Shown here one piece after another: positions 25,937 through 35,532 of a DNA stretch of 64,000 nt. The notes under the pieces are model-generated. The model was not told where the DNA came from and did not search any database. It saw nothing but the letters and a program-made list of their open reading frames with translations. The translations under genes were made by a program, and so were the position numbers. The stretch comes from Streptomyces sp. NBC_00557 (lineage in GTDB: Bacteria > Actinomycetota > Actinomycetes > Streptomycetales > Streptomycetaceae): the NCBI RefSeq assembly GCF_036345995.1, contig NZ_CP107796.1, positions 3,286,001 through 3,350,000 of the forward strand, in the 5' to 3' direction. Positions within the stretch are counted from its first letter, which is position 1. Each line of letters starts with the position of its first letter.

Positions 25937-27367
25937 TCAGTGCCGTACGTCCCGCCACGCCTGCGGGATGCGGTCCGCCACGTCGTGCGCCCCCACCGGC
26001 GCGCCGTCCGAGGCGAACCGGCCGGCCAGGCCGTGGAGGTACGCCGCCGTGCTGCCCGCGTCCAGCGCCGGCAGGCCCGCCGCCAGCAGGGAGCCGCCGA
26101 GTCCTGACAGCACGTCACCGCTGCCGGCCGTGGCCAGCCAGGGCGTCCCGGTGGGGTTCACCCGTACGGGGCCGCCCCAGGCGTCGGCGACGAGCGTGGT
26201 GGAGCCCTTCAGCAGCACCGTCGCCCGGTACGCCGCCGCCAGCTCCCGCACCGCGACCAGCCGGGCCTCCTCGACCTCCTCGCGGCGCACGCCCAGCAGC
26301 GCGGCCGCCTCCCCGGCGTGCGGGGTCATGAGCGTGGGCGCCGTACGGCCGCGCACCGTGTCCCGCTCGGCCAGCCGCAGCCCATCCGCGTCGAGCAGCA
26401 CGGGCACGTCCGCCGCGAGCACCTCGGCCACGGTCGCCGCGTCGTCCCCGGCCCCCGGTCCGACCACCCAGGCCTGGACGCGCCCCGCCTTGGCCGGGCC
26501 CCGGTCGGACACCAGCGTCTCGGGGAAGCGGGCGATCACCGCGTCCCCGGCGGGCCCGACGTACCGCACGGCCCCCGCACCGCCGCGCAGCGCCCCGGAG
26601 ACGGCGAGCACGGCGGCGCCCGGATAGCGCGCGGACCCGGCGGCGATCCCGACGACCCCGCGCCGGTACTTGTCGCTCTCCGCGGCCGGCGCCGGCAACA
26701 GCCGCGCCACATCGGCGTGTTGCAGGGCCTGAAGCTCGGGCTCGGCGGGCAGCTCGAGACCGATGCCGACGAGCCGCACCACCCCGGCGTACTCCCGCCC
26801 CGGATCGATCAGCAGCCCCGGCTTGTGGGTGCCGAAGGTGACGGTGAGGTCGGCCCGCAGCGCGGCCCCGCGCACCTCGCCGGTGTCGGCGTCCACCCCG
26901 CTGGGCAGGTCCACGGCCACCACGGCGGCCCGGGACCGCTCGACGACCCCCGCGAGGGCCTCGGCGTCGGGCCGCAGCCCGCCCTTGCCGCCGATCCCCA
27001 CGATCCCGTCCACCACGAGATCGGCCCGCTCGATCAGCTCCTCGGCGCCGGCCGTCCCGGCGGCCGATCCCCCGGCCGCGCGCAGCGCCGCGAGTCCCCC
27101 GGCGTGCGCCCGCTCGGGCACGAGGAGCACCGCCGTGACCCCCGCCCCGCGCCGGGCCAGCCGCGCCCCCGCGTACAGCGCGTCGCCGCCGTTGTCGCCG
27201 CTGCCGACCAGCAGCACCACCCGGCTGCCGTACACCCGCCCGAGCAGCCCGGCGCACGCCGCGGCCAGCCCGGCCGCCGCCCGCTGCATCAGCGCGCCCT
27301 CCGGCAGCCGCGCCATCAGGGCCCGTTCGGCCGCCCGCACCGTCTCCACGCCGTACGCACTCCGCAT
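25937..27367 (-). CDS. nnr: Bifunctional NAD(P)H-hydrate epimerase / ADP-dependent dehydratase
   Basis: A 476-residue fusion. Residues 1-215 are the YjeF_N epimerase (VETVRAAERALM, VLLVGSGDNGGDALYAGARL, VVAVDLPSGVDADTG); residues 225-476 are the carbohydrate-kinase-like dehydratase (RGVVGIAAGSARYPGAAVLAV, VVGPGAGDD, LMTPHAGEAAALLG, LATAGSGDVLSGLGGSLLAAG). Together they restore NADH and NADPH damaged by hydration. The ATG at 27367 gives MRSAYGVETVRAAE, the family start. It is followed by alr and preceded by acpS. Confidence 0.95.
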   Translation of the reverse strand: MRSAYGVETVRAAERALMARLPEGALMQRAAAGLAAACAGLLGRVYGSRVVLLVGSGDNGGDALYAGARLARRGAGVTAVLLVPERAHAGGLAALRAAGGSAAGTAGAEELIERADLVVDGIVGIGGKGGLRPDAEALAGVVERSRAAVVAVDLPSGVDADTGEVRGAALRADLTVTFGTHKPGLLIDPGREYAGVVRLVGIGLELPAEPELQALQHADVARLLPAPAAESDKYRRGVVGIAAGSARYPGAAVLAVSGALRGGAGAVRYVGPAGDAVIARFPETLVSDRGPAKAGRVQAWVVGPGAGDDAATVAEVLAADVPVLLDADGLRLAERDTVRGRTAPTLMTPHAGEAAALLGVRREEVEEARLVAVRELAAAYRATVLLKGSTTLVADAWGGPVRVNPTGTPWLATAGSGDVLSGLGGSLLAAGLPALDAGSTAAYLHGLAGRFASDGAPVGAHDVADRIPQAWRDVRH

Positions 27368-27414
27368 GGCACCGAGTCTGCCCCGGAACCGCCCTCTCCC
27401 ACACCCGGGGCCAT

Positions 27415-27786
27415 TCAGCCCTCGGCGACCACCACGGCCGAGGCGACGCCCGCGTCATGGCTGAGGGACACATGCCAGGACCGCACGCCCAGCTCGGCGG
27501 CGCGGGCGGCCACGGTGCCGGTCACCCGCAGCCGGGGCTGCCCGCTGTCCTCGACGTACACCTCGACGTCGGTCCAGTGCAGGCCGGGCGGTGCGCCGAG
27601 CGCCTTCGCCAGCGCCTCCTTGGCGGCGAACCGCGCCGCGAGCGAGGCGATCCCGCGCCGCCCACCGCCGGGCAGCAGCAACTCCCGCTCCAGGAAGAGC
27701 CTTTCGGCCAGCCCCGGGGTCCGCTCCAGCGACGCGCGGAACCGGTCGATCTCGGCGACGTCGATCCCCACTCCGATGATGCTCAT
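27415..27786 (-). CDS. acpS: Holo-[acyl-carrier-protein] synthase
   Basis: A 123-residue AcpS: Mg-binding [16 protein letters not shown] N-terminus (here [11 protein letters not shown], Asp9) and [13 protein letters not shown] with the conserved Glu and Lys. It moves the phosphopantetheine arm of CoA onto acyl carrier proteins for fatty-acid, and possibly polyketide, synthesis. ATG at 27786; 48 bases before the repair enzyme, probably co-transcribed. Confidence 0.95.
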   Translation of the reverse strand: MSIIGVGIDVAEIDRFRASLERTPGLAERLFLERELLLPGGGRRGIASLAARFAAKEALAKALGAPPGLHWTDVEVYVEDSGQPRLRVTGTVAARAAELGVRSWHVSLSHDAGVASAVVVAEG

Positions 27787-27868
27787 GACCCGCAGCCTAC
27801 GGTCAGGACCGCGTCCCGCCTGCTGGAATACCCCGCCGGGCCGCGCGGACGCCGTCTACGCTCCGCGC

Positions 27869-28648
27869 ATGACGTCCCAGGCCTACCTCTCCGACCTGTT
27901 CTCGCTCGACGGCCGTGTCGCCGTGGTCACCGGGGGCACCTCCGGCATCGGCCGGGCCATCGCCGGGGCGCTCGCCCGGGCGGGCGCGAGTGTGGTGGTC
28001 GTGGCCCGCACCAAGGAACAACTGGAGCGGACCGCCGAGGAGTTGGCGGCCGACGGCTGCCGGGCCGGCTGGGTCGCGGCCGACCTGGGCACCCGCGACA
28101 GCGTGCACGCGGCGGCCGAGGAGGCGGCCGGTGTCTTCGGCGAGCCCGACATCCTCGTCAACTCCGCCGGGATCAACCTGCGTCCGCCGATGAGCGAGCT
28201 GGGCGAGGACGTCTGGGACGCCACCATGGCCGTGAACCTCCGGGCGCCCTTCCTGCTGGGGCAGCGGTTCGGGCCCGGCATGGCCGGGCGCGGCTTCGGC
28301 CGGATCATCCACATCTCCTCCCAGCAGGCCCACCGCGCCTTCGTGCAGAGCGGTGCGTACGGCGTCTCCAAGGGCGCGCTGGAGTCGCTGGCCCGCTCCC
28401 AGGCCGAGGCCTGGTCGCCGTACGGCGTCACCGTCAACACCCTCGTGCCGGGCTTCGTGATGACGCCGCTCAACGCCCGGCTGTCGTCCGATCCCGGGAA
28501 GGTGGCCGCCCTCGCCGCCCGCACGATGACCGGCCGCAACGGCCTCGCCGAGGACTTCGAGGGCGCGGCCGTCTTCCTCGCGAGCCGCGCCTCCGCCTAC
28601 GTCACGGGCCAGTCCCTCTTCGTGGACGGCGGCTTCTCGGTGCACTGA
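27869..28648 (+). CDS. SDR-family oxidoreductase
   Basis: A 259-residue classical SDR: TGGTSGIG (about 21-28), NSAG near 98, catalytic Ser in IIHISSQQAH, YGVSK, and the PGFVMTPL and FVDGGFSVH ends typical of gluconate/3-oxoacyl-type reductases. Cofactor preference is not clear. The ATG at 27869 has no Shine-Dalgarno and TACGCT lies 6 bases before it, so a leaderless message is possible. It is convergent with glmS, with 11 bases between the stops. Confidence 0.9.
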   Translation: MTSQAYLSDLFSLDGRVAVVTGGTSGIGRAIAGALARAGASVVVVARTKEQLERTAEELAADGCRAGWVAADLGTRDSVHAAAEEAAGVFGEPDILVNSAGINLRPPMSELGEDVWDATMAVNLRAPFLLGQRFGPGMAGRGFGRIIHISSQQAHRAFVQSGAYGVSKGALESLARSQAEAWSPYGVTVNTLVPGFVMTPLNARLSSDPGKVAALAARTMTGRNGLAEDFEGAAVFLASRASAYVTGQSLFVDGGFSVH

Positions 28649-28659
28649 AGGCGCCCCGC

Positions 28660-30507
28660 CTACTCCACCGTCACCGACTTCGCCAGGTTCCGCGGCTGGT
28701 CCACCTCGTTCCCCCTGGCAGTGGCCAGCTCGCACGCGAAGACCTGCAGCGGCACCGTCGCCACCAGCGGCTGCAGCAGCGTCGGCGTGGCCGGGATGCG
28801 GATCAGGTGGTCGGCGTAGGGGACCACCGCGTCGTCGCCCTCCTCCGCGATCACGATCGTGCGCGCCCCGCGGGCGCGGATCTCCTGGATGTTGGAGACG
28901 ATCTTGTCGTGCAGCACCGAGCGGCCGCGCGGGGACGGCACCACGACCACCACCGGCAGGTCCTCCTCGATCAGCGCGATCGGGCCGTGCTTCAGCTCGC
29001 CCGCCGCGAAGCCCTCGGCGTGCATGTAGGCGAGTTCCTTGAGCTTGAGCGCGCCTTCCAGCGCCACCGGATAGCCCACGTGCCGGCCCAGGAACAGCAC
29101 GGTGTTCTTCGACGCCAGCGTCCGGGCCAGCGCCCGCACCGGCTCCATGGTCTCCAGGACCCGCTCCACCTCGACCGAGATCCGGGACAGGTCCCTGATC
29201 ACGGCCTGGATCTCGTCGCCCCACTTGGTGCCGCGCACCTGGCCCAGGTACAGCGCCACCAGGTAGCAGGCGACCAGCTGGGTCAGGAACGCCTTGGTCG
29301 AGGCGACGGCGACCTCCGGGCCGGCGTGCGTGTAGAGCACCGCGTCCGACTCGCGCGGGATCGTGGAGCCGTTGGTGTTGCAGATCGCCAGCACCTTGGA
29401 GCCCTGCTCGCGGGCGTGCCGGAGCGCCATCAGGGTGTCCATGGTCTCGCCGGACTGGGAGATGGCGATGACCAGGGAGCGGCCGTCCAGGATCGGGTCC
29501 CGGTACCGGAACTCGCTGGCCAGCTCCACCTCGCACGGGATGCGCGTCCAGTGCTCGATGGCGTACTTGGCGATCAGGCCGGCGTGGAAGGCCGTACCGC
29601 ACGCGACGATGACGACCTTGTCGATCTCCCGCAGCTCCGAGGGCGAGATGCGGACCTCGTCCAGGGTCAGCGAGCCCGACGGGTCGATACGGCCCAGCAG
29701 GGTGTCGGCGACCGCCCGGGGCTGCTCGGCGATCTCCTTGAGCATGAAGTAGTCGTAGCCGCCCTTCTCGGCGGCGGCCGCGTCCCAGTCGACGTTGTAG
29801 GAGCGGACCTCGGCCGGCTGCCCGTCGAAGCCGGTCACCGTCACGCCGTCGCGGCGCAGTTCCACCACCTGGTCCTGGCCCAGCTCGATCGCGGAGCGCG
29901 TGTGGGCGATGAACGCGGCGACGTCCGAGGCCAGGAACGCCTCGCCCTCGCCGACGCCGACCACCAGCGGCGAGTTCCGGCGCGCTCCGACGACCACGTC
30001 CGGCTCGTCGGCGTGCACCGCGACCAGCGTGAACGCGCCCTCCAGCCGCCGGCACACCAGCCGCATGGCCTCCGCGAGGTCCGCGCAGGAGGAGAACTCC
30101 TCGGCCAGCAGATGCGCGACGACCTCGGTGTCCGTCTCGGACGCCAGTTCGTGGCCGCGCTCGGCGAGTTCGGCCCGCAGCACCGCGAAGTTCTCGATGA
30201 TGCCGTTGTGGACGACGGCGACCCGGCCCGCGTTGTCGAGATGCGGATGGGCATTGGCGTCGGTCGGCGCGCCGTGCGTGGCCCAGCGGGTGTGGCCGAT
30301 GCCCGTCGAGCCGGCCGGCAGCGGCCGTTCGACCAGTTCCTTGTCCAGGTTGACCAGTTTCCCGGCCTTCTTCGCCGCGGCCAGCCCGCCGTCCGCCAGT
30401 ACGGCGACGCCCGCCGAGTCATAACCCCGGTACTCCAGCCGCTTCAGCCCGGCCATCACGACCTCGAGCGCCGACTGTGACCCTACGTATCCAACGATTC
30501 CGCACAT
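28660..30507 (-). CDS. glmS: Glutamine-fructose-6-phosphate aminotransferase (isomerising)
   Basis: A 615-residue enzyme of full length. The Ntn glutaminase domain begins with nucleophile Cys2 (MCGIVGYVG) and carries HTRWATHG and NGIIENF; two SIS domains follow (ACGTAFHAG, AISQSGETMDTL, LGRHVGYPVALEGALKLKE), ending in the conserved RNLAKSVTVE. It makes glucosamine-6-phosphate, the entry to UDP-GlcNAc for the wall. GlmM, the next pathway enzyme, is encoded 2.2 kb away. I see no glmS ribozyme upstream. Confidence 0.97.
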   Translation of the reverse strand: MCGIVGYVGSQSALEVVMAGLKRLEYRGYDSAGVAVLADGGLAAAKKAGKLVNLDKELVERPLPAGSTGIGHTRWATHGAPTDANAHPHLDNAGRVAVVHNGIIENFAVLRAELAERGHELASETDTEVVAHLLAEEFSSCADLAEAMRLVCRRLEGAFTLVAVHADEPDVVVGARRNSPLVVGVGEGEAFLASDVAAFIAHTRSAIELGQDQVVELRRDGVTVTGFDGQPAEVRSYNVDWDAAAAEKGGYDYFMLKEIAEQPRAVADTLLGRIDPSGSLTLDEVRISPSELREIDKVVIVACGTAFHAGLIAKYAIEHWTRIPCEVELASEFRYRDPILDGRSLVIAISQSGETMDTLMALRHAREQGSKVLAICNTNGSTIPRESDAVLYTHAGPEVAVASTKAFLTQLVACYLVALYLGQVRGTKWGDEIQAVIRDLSRISVEVERVLETMEPVRALARTLASKNTVLFLGRHVGYPVALEGALKLKELAYMHAEGFAAGELKHGPIALIEEDLPVVVVVPSPRGRSVLHDKIVSNIQEIRARGARTIVIAEEGDDAVVPYADHLIRIPATPTLLQPLVATVPLQVFACELATARGNEVDQPRNLAKSVTVE

Positions 30508-30754
30508 GGGCGGCAGCCTACGGCGCGAGGACGGCCCGAACTGGCCGCCGTCTGCCCGAAATCGGAAATTCCCACCGTCGTACGAAGCCCACCCCGTGCC
30601 CGAACGGCCACCGGCACCGGCCGGCCACCCCCGGACGGCACGCTCCGCACGGGGCCGGCCTCGCCCGACGTCACGCTCCGTACCGCCCGCCCTGTCTCGT
30701 CGGGGGTGACGGAGCCCACCCGCCGTGCCGTTCAAACTCCGTTAACAATGAGAT

Positions 30755-31744
30755 GTGATCTCACCGGTCTCCTCGATGCCCCGGAGCGCCCACCGGCACA
30801 GGCCGGAGGCGACTCCCTACGTCGACCTCACCCGCGCCGAGTGGAGCGCGCTGCGCGACAAGACGCCGCTGCCGCTCACCGCCGAGGAGGTGGAGAAGCT
30901 GCGCGGCCTGGGCGACGTGATCGACCTGGACGAGGTGCGGGACGTCTACCTCCCGCTCTCCCGGCTCCTCAACCTCTACGTCGGCGCCACGGACGGGCTC
31001 AGAGGGGCCCTGAACACGTTCCTCGGGGAGAAGGGCTCCCAGTCCGGCACCCCGTTCGTCATAGGCGTCGCCGGCTCGGTGGCCGTCGGCAAGTCCACCG
31101 TGGCCCGGCTGCTGCAGGCCCTGCTCTCCCGCTGGCCGGAACACCCGCGCGTGGAACTCGTCACCACCGACGGCTTCCTGCTGCCCACCCGGGAGCTGGA
31201 GGCCCGCGGCCTGATGTCGCGCAAGGGTTTCCCCGAGTCCTACGACCGCCGCGCCCTCACCCGTTTCGTCGCCGACATCAAGGCGGGCAAGGACGAGGTC
31301 ACCGCGCCCGTCTACTCCCACCTCATCTACGACATCGTCCCCGGCGAGAAGCTCACCGTGCGCCGCCCCGACATCCTGATCGTCGAGGGCCTGAACGTCC
31401 TCCAGCCCGCCCTGCCCGGCAAGGACGGCCGCACCCGGGTCGGCCTCGCCGACTACTTCGACTTCAGCGTGTACGTCGACGCGAGCGCCGAGGACATCGA
31501 GCACTGGTACCTCAGCCGCTTCAAGAAACTGCGCCAGACGGCCTTCCAGAACCCCGACTCGTACTTCCGCAAGTACACCCAGGTGTCGGAGGAGGAGGCC
31601 CTCGACTACGCCCGCACGCTCTGGCGGACCATCAACAAGCCCAACCTGGTGGAGAACATCGCCCCCACCCGCGGCCGCGCCACCCTGGTGCTGCGCAAGG
31701 GCCCGGACCACAAGGTGCAGCGGCTGAGGCTGCGCAAGCTGTGA
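30755..31744 (+). CDS. coaA: Pantothenate kinase, type I
   Basis: A 329-residue PRK-type kinase: P-loop GSVAVGKST (107-115), [37 protein letters not shown] and the VEGLNVLQ Walker B region. It phosphorylates pantothenate in the first step of CoA synthesis. Start is GTG at 30755; an ATG at 30776 is the alternative. There is no Shine-Dalgarno before it, and TAACAAT-like sequence about 10 bases upstream suggests a near-leaderless message. Confidence 0.95.
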   Translation: MISPVSSMPRSAHRHRPEATPYVDLTRAEWSALRDKTPLPLTAEEVEKLRGLGDVIDLDEVRDVYLPLSRLLNLYVGATDGLRGALNTFLGEKGSQSGTPFVIGVAGSVAVGKSTVARLLQALLSRWPEHPRVELVTTDGFLLPTRELEARGLMSRKGFPESYDRRALTRFVADIKAGKDEVTAPVYSHLIYDIVPGEKLTVRRPDILIVEGLNVLQPALPGKDGRTRVGLADYFDFSVYVDASAEDIEHWYLSRFKKLRQTAFQNPDSYFRKYTQVSEEEALDYARTLWRTINKPNLVENIAPTRGRATLVLRKGPDHKVQRLRLRKL

Positions 31745-31766
31745 CCCGTCCGGTTGGATGGGCGCC

Positions 31767-32708
31767 ATGCTGCATCTGCGCCTGATCACCCCGCCCGGCA
31801 GGACCGACGAGGTGGTGCGGCTGGTCGAGACGACGGTCGGCGCCACCCATCTCGTCGTACTGCCGGGCGCCGCCCGCGACCCGGCCGGAGACGTCGTGAT
31901 GTGCGACGTGGCCCGGGAGGCGGGCGACGGACTCCTCACCTCGCTGCGCCGCCTCGGACTCGAGGAGACCGGCTCCATCGCGGTGGAGACCATCGACCTC
32001 TCCCTCTCCCGCCGCGCCGACAAGGCCGAGGAGGAGGCCCCGGGCGAGGGCGCGGACGCGGTGCTGTGGGAGGGCCTGGCCGACGCCACCCACGAGGAGT
32101 CGACGCTGTCGGTGACCTACCTGGCCTTCATCACGCTCGCCACGATGATCGCGGCCTGCGGTGTGGTCCTCGACAACGCCGTGCTGATCGTCGGCGCGAT
32201 GGCGGTCGGCCCCGAGTTCGGCCCGCTGGCCGGCCTGTCCACGGCCCTGGTGCAGCGCCGTCCCCGGCTCGCGCTGCGCTCGCTGACCGCCCTGCTGGCG
32301 GGCTTCGCGGCCGCGATGGCGGTGACGGCCGGCTTCACCGTCCTCATGGACGCCCTCGGCCTGTTCCACCGGTGGCAGCTGAACGGCGAGCGCCCCGACA
32401 CGGCGTTCGTGTACGCCCCGGACGCCTTCTCCTTCATCGTGGCCGTCCTCGCCGGCATCGCCGGCACCCTCTCCCTGACCTCCGCCAAGTCGGGCGCGCT
32501 GGTGGGCGTGGCCATCTCCGTCACCACGGTCCCGGCCGCCGCCAACGCGGCCGTCGCCCTCGCCTACGGCGACACCGCCCAGACCGTCGGCTCGGCCGAC
32601 CAGCTCCTGCTCAACCTGCTGGGCATCGTCCTGGCCGGCACGCTCACCCTGCTCGCCCAGAAACGGCTCTGGGCGAGGCAACGCGAACGCACGGCACGGA
32701 CGGGGTAG
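31767..32708 (+). CDS. DUF389-domain membrane protein
   Basis: A 313-residue protein: cytoplasmic N-domain about 1-110 (MLHLRLITPPGRTDEVVRLVE, VVLPGAARDPAGDVVMCDVA), then a DUF389 membrane domain with about six helices (LAFITLATMIAACGVVLDN, VGAMAVGPEFGPLAGLSTAL, LTALLAGFAAAMAVTAGF, SFIVAVLAGIAGTLSLTSAKS, VGVAISVTTVPAAANAAVAL, LLLNLLGIVLAGTLTLL). The family (formerly TIGR00341) has no settled function. The ATG at 31767 matches the usual MLHLRLI start; one at 31758 is also in frame. It follows coaA by 22 bases. Confidence 0.88.
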   Translation: MLHLRLITPPGRTDEVVRLVETTVGATHLVVLPGAARDPAGDVVMCDVAREAGDGLLTSLRRLGLEETGSIAVETIDLSLSRRADKAEEEAPGEGADAVLWEGLADATHEESTLSVTYLAFITLATMIAACGVVLDNAVLIVGAMAVGPEFGPLAGLSTALVQRRPRLALRSLTALLAGFAAAMAVTAGFTVLMDALGLFHRWQLNGERPDTAFVYAPDAFSFIVAVLAGIAGTLSLTSAKSGALVGVAISVTTVPAAANAAVALAYGDTAQTVGSADQLLLNLLGIVLAGTLTLLAQKRLWARQRERTARTG

Positions 32709-32735
32709 GGAGTTTCGCTTGGAAACCCCTAGCCC
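32702..32735. terminator. Bidirectional terminator between the DUF389 gene and glmM
   Basis: GGGGTAGGGAGTTTC and GGAAACCCCTAGCCC pair with one bulge and one mismatch around a GCTT loop, between convergent genes whose stops are 20 bases apart. Confidence 0.65.
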
Positions 32736-34087
32736 AGGGCCGACTTCACCGCGTCGGCCAGGCGGCCGGCCACGGAGCGGGCCTGCTCGATGTCGGCGGC
32801 CTCGACCATGACCCGGACCAGCGGCTCGGTGCCCGACGGGCGCAGCAGCACCCGGCCGGTGTCGCCCAGCTCCCGCTCCGCCTCGGTGACCGCCGCGGCC
32901 AGCTCCGCCGACGTCTTCACCCGCGACTTGTCCACGTCCGGCACATTGATCAGCACCTGCGGCAGCCGCTCCATCACGGACGCCAGCTCCCGCAGCGTAC
33001 GGCCGGTCTCGGCGACCCGCGCCGCCAGCAGCAGCCCGGTCAGCGTGCCGTCACCGGTGGTCGCGTGGTCGAGGACGATGACGTGCCCGGACTGCTCGCC
33101 GCCCAGGGCGAAGCCGTGCTCCTTCATCTCCTCCAGCACGTACCGGTCGCCGACGGCCGTCTGGACCAGCCGGATCCCGGCCTTCTCCATCGCCAGCTTG
33201 AAGCCGAGGTTGGACATCACGGTGGCGACGACGGTGTCGGCGCGCAGCGCGGAGCGTTCCCGCATGGCCAGCGCGAGGACGGAGAGGATCTGGTCGCCGT
33301 CGACCTCCTCGCCGGTGTGGTCCACGGCCAGGCACCGGTCGGCGTCGCCGTCGTGCGCGATGCCGAAGTCCGCGCCGTGCTCGACGACCGCGGCCTTGAG
33401 CTTCTCCAGATGGGTCGAGCCGCAGCCGTCGTTGATGTTGAGGCCGTCCGGCTCGGCGCCGATGGTGACGACCTGCGCGCCGGCCCGGGCGAACGCCTCC
33501 GGCGAGACCCCCGAGGCCGCGCCGTGCGCTTCGTCCAGGACGACCTTCAGGCCGTCGAGCCGGTTGGGCAGCACCGAGAGCAGATGGCTGACGTACTGCT
33601 CGAAACCCTCGTCGTAGGCGCGGACCCGGCCGACCCCGGCGCCCGTCGGGCGCTCCCAGGGCTCGCCGTGCCGGTGCGAGTCGTACACCGCCTCGATCCG
33701 GTCCTCCAGCTCGTCGGCGAGTTTGTGGCCGCCGCGGGCGAAGAACTTGATGCCGTTGTCCGGCATGGCGTTGTGGCTGGCGGAGAGCATGACGCCCAGG
33801 TCGGCGCCGAGCGCCCCGGTCAGATGGGCCACCGCCGGCGTCGGCAGCACACCGACGCGCAGGACGTCGACACCGGCACTGGCCAGACCGGCGACGACGG
33901 CCGCCTCCAGGAACTCCCCGGACGCCCGCGGGTCCCGACCGACCACCGCCGTCGGCTTGTGGCCCTCGAAGGTTCCCGCCTCGGCCAGCACGTGCGCCGC
34001 CGCCACGGACAGCCCGAGCGCCATCTCGGCGGTCAGGTCCGCGTTGGCGACACCGCGCACGCCGTCCGTGCCGAAGAGTCGTCCCAC
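32729..34087 (-). CDS. glmM: Phosphoglucosamine mutase
   Basis: A 452-residue alpha-D-phosphohexomutase: phosphoserine loop MLSASHN (Ser104), Mg site AHDGDADRC, sugar-binding GGEQSGHVI and phosphate loop [16 protein letters not shown]. It converts glucosamine-6-phosphate to glucosamine-1-phosphate. The GTG start at 34087 gives [12 protein letters not shown] and has GGAGG 4 bases upstream; longer frames are unsupported. It stands next to the rplM-rpsI operon as in other Streptomyces. Confidence 0.97.
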   Translation of the reverse strand: MGRLFGTDGVRGVANADLTAEMALGLSVAAAHVLAEAGTFEGHKPTAVVGRDPRASGEFLEAAVVAGLASAGVDVLRVGVLPTPAVAHLTGALGADLGVMLSASHNAMPDNGIKFFARGGHKLADELEDRIEAVYDSHRHGEPWERPTGAGVGRVRAYDEGFEQYVSHLLSVLPNRLDGLKVVLDEAHGAASGVSPEAFARAGAQVVTIGAEPDGLNINDGCGSTHLEKLKAAVVEHGADFGIAHDGDADRCLAVDHTGEEVDGDQILSVLALAMRERSALRADTVVATVMSNLGFKLAMEKAGIRLVQTAVGDRYVLEEMKEHGFALGGEQSGHVIVLDHATTGDGTLTGLLLAARVAETGRTLRELASVMERLPQVLINVPDVDKSRVKTSAELAAAVTEAERELGDTGRVLLRPSGTEPLVRVMVEAADIEQARSVAGRLADAVKSALG

Positions 34088-34164
34088 TTGTCCTCCATCC
34101 GATCGCACAAGCTGTTCAGCGCCTGAGCGTCTTGTGTCGTTATACGCCCTCGAGCTGGGATAAA

Positions 34165-34206
34165 CGAACGCCCCGACGGCACAGTGGCGTGCCGCCGGGG
34201 CGTTCG
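34165..34206 (-). terminator. Terminator of the rplM-rpsI operon
   Basis: CGAACGCCCCGACGGCAC and GTGCCGCCGGGGCGTTCG pair over 18 positions with one mismatch around a 6-base loop. On the minus strand it is followed by TTTAT, 70 bases after the rpsI stop. Confidence 0.88.
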
Positions 34207-34277
34207 GAGTACTGGGGCCTGCCCAACGGATCATGCCGCAGACGCGAGGCCGGGCAGGCCCAGCAGGCAGCTGCTGA

Positions 34278-34790
34278 TTAGCGCTTGCTGTACTGCGGGG
34301 CCTTGCGGGCCTTCTTCAGACCGGCCTTCTTCCGCTCGACCGCGCGGTCGTCGCGGCGCAGGAAGCCGGCCTTCTTCAGCGGGCCACGGTTGTTGTCGAC
34401 GTCGGCCTCGTTCAGGGCGCGGGCGACACCGAGGCGCAGGGCGCCGGCCTGACCGGAGACACCGCCACCCGCGATGCGGGCGATGACGTCGTAACGGCCC
34501 TCGAGCTCGAGCACCTTGAAGGGCTCGTTGACTTCCTGCTGGTGCACCTTGTTCGGGAAGTAGTCCTCGAGGGTGCGACCGTTGATCTTCCACTTGCCGG
34601 TGCCCGGGACGATCCGGACGCGGGCGATGGCGTTCTTGCGGCGGCCCAGGCCGGCGGCCGGCTGGGGCTCGCCGAAGCGGGAGGCCAGGGACTCCGAGGT
34701 GTACTCGCCCTCGACGGGGACCTCGGACTCGGTGGTGTAGCTGTCGATGTCAAGCTCTTCGAGCGGCTGCTCGGCAGTGGTCTCGGCCAC
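34278..34790 (-). CDS. rpsI: 30S ribosomal protein S9
   Basis: A 170-residue S9. Residues 47-170 are the conserved protein ([19 protein letters not shown] to the C-terminal [12 protein letters not shown] that reaches the P-site tRNA); residues 1-46 are an acidic actinobacterial extension ([17 protein letters not shown]). The GTG start at 34790 has GAGGAG 5 bases upstream. It is the second gene of the rplM-rpsI operon. Confidence 0.97.
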   Translation of the reverse strand: MAETTAEQPLEELDIDSYTTESEVPVEGEYTSESLASRFGEPQPAAGLGRRKNAIARVRIVPGTGKWKINGRTLEDYFPNKVHQQEVNEPFKVLELEGRYDVIARIAGGGVSGQAGALRLGVARALNEADVDNNRGPLKKAGFLRRDDRAVERKKAGLKKARKAPQYSKR

Positions 34791-34832
34791 GATTCTCCTC
34801 AGATTCTCTTCAGTCTTAGGGGGTGGCCGGAC

Positions 34833-35276
34833 TTACTGCGCGACCTGGGTGATCTCGAACGGCACCGGCTGCTGCGCGGCGTGCGGGTGCTGGTCACCCT
34901 TGTAGACCTTCAGCTTCGAGAGCATCTGACGGCCCAGGGAGTTCTTGGGGAGCATGCCCTTGACGGCCTTCTCGATGGCCTTCTCCGGGTTCTTCTCCAG
35001 CAGCTCGTCGTAGCGGACGGAGCGCAGACCACCCGGGTAGCCGGAGTGGCGGTACGCCATCTTCTGGGTCCGCTTGTTGCCGGAGAGGTGCACCTTGTCG
35101 GCGTTGATGATGATGACGAAGTCACCAGCGTCGACGTGCGGCGCGTAGATCGGCTTGTGCTTGCCCCGGAGGAGGGTCGCTGCAGTGGTGGCGAGACGGC
35201 CCAGGACAACGTCCTGAGCGTCGATGACGTGCCACTGGCGCGTCACATCGCCGGGCTTGGGGCTGTACGTACGCAC
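34833..35276 (-). CDS. rplM: 50S ribosomal protein L13
   Basis: A 147-residue L13: [20 protein letters not shown] start, [20 protein letters not shown], the [12 protein letters not shown] motif and the [19 protein letters not shown] core. It is an early-assembly 50S protein. GTG start at 35276. Head of the rplM-rpsI operon, behind a good vegetative promoter about 180 bases upstream. Confidence 0.97.
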   Translation of the reverse strand: MRTYSPKPGDVTRQWHVIDAQDVVLGRLATTAATLLRGKHKPIYAPHVDAGDFVIIINADKVHLSGNKRTQKMAYRHSGYPGGLRSVRYDELLEKNPEKAIEKAVKGMLPKNSLGRQMLSKLKVYKGDQHPHAAQQPVPFEITQVAQ

Positions 35277-35454
35277 GGTTCGTAGCCTTCGCTTCGAGTG
35301 AATGGTCCTGAACAGGTCACCGAAACGATCACGACAGCCTTGACCCACGGCGGCGACGCAAACCGCGTACGTGGGGTCGCTGGTCATCGGCCCGGTGGAC
35401 CGGTGTAAGGGCCCGTCCCGTGAGAATGAGCAAGCCAATACACAACGAACAAGC

Positions 35455-35483
35455 AGGATAACGGCGTCTTCGGTGCGGGTCAA
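35455..35483 (-). promoter_or_regulatory. rplM-rpsI promoter
   Basis: On the minus strand TTGACC (35483-35478) and TATCCT (35460-35455) are separated by exactly 17 bases, a near-ideal HrdB promoter. The leader to rplM would be about 170 bases. Confidence 0.85.
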
Positions 35484-35532
35484 AACGAGCGAGCGGCGTG
35501 CTCACCCGCGCCCCCCGTCTAAGATGCGCCCC

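Noticed and set aside
27457..30480. 1007-residue plus-strand frame opposite glmS
   Set aside because: It is antisense to glmS and out of frame with the real dehydrogenase gene; composition is that of a shadow.
30508..30754. Search for a glmS ribozyme or riboswitch
   Set aside because: The spacer before glmS lacks the expected pseudoknot core, and such ribozymes are typical of Firmicutes.
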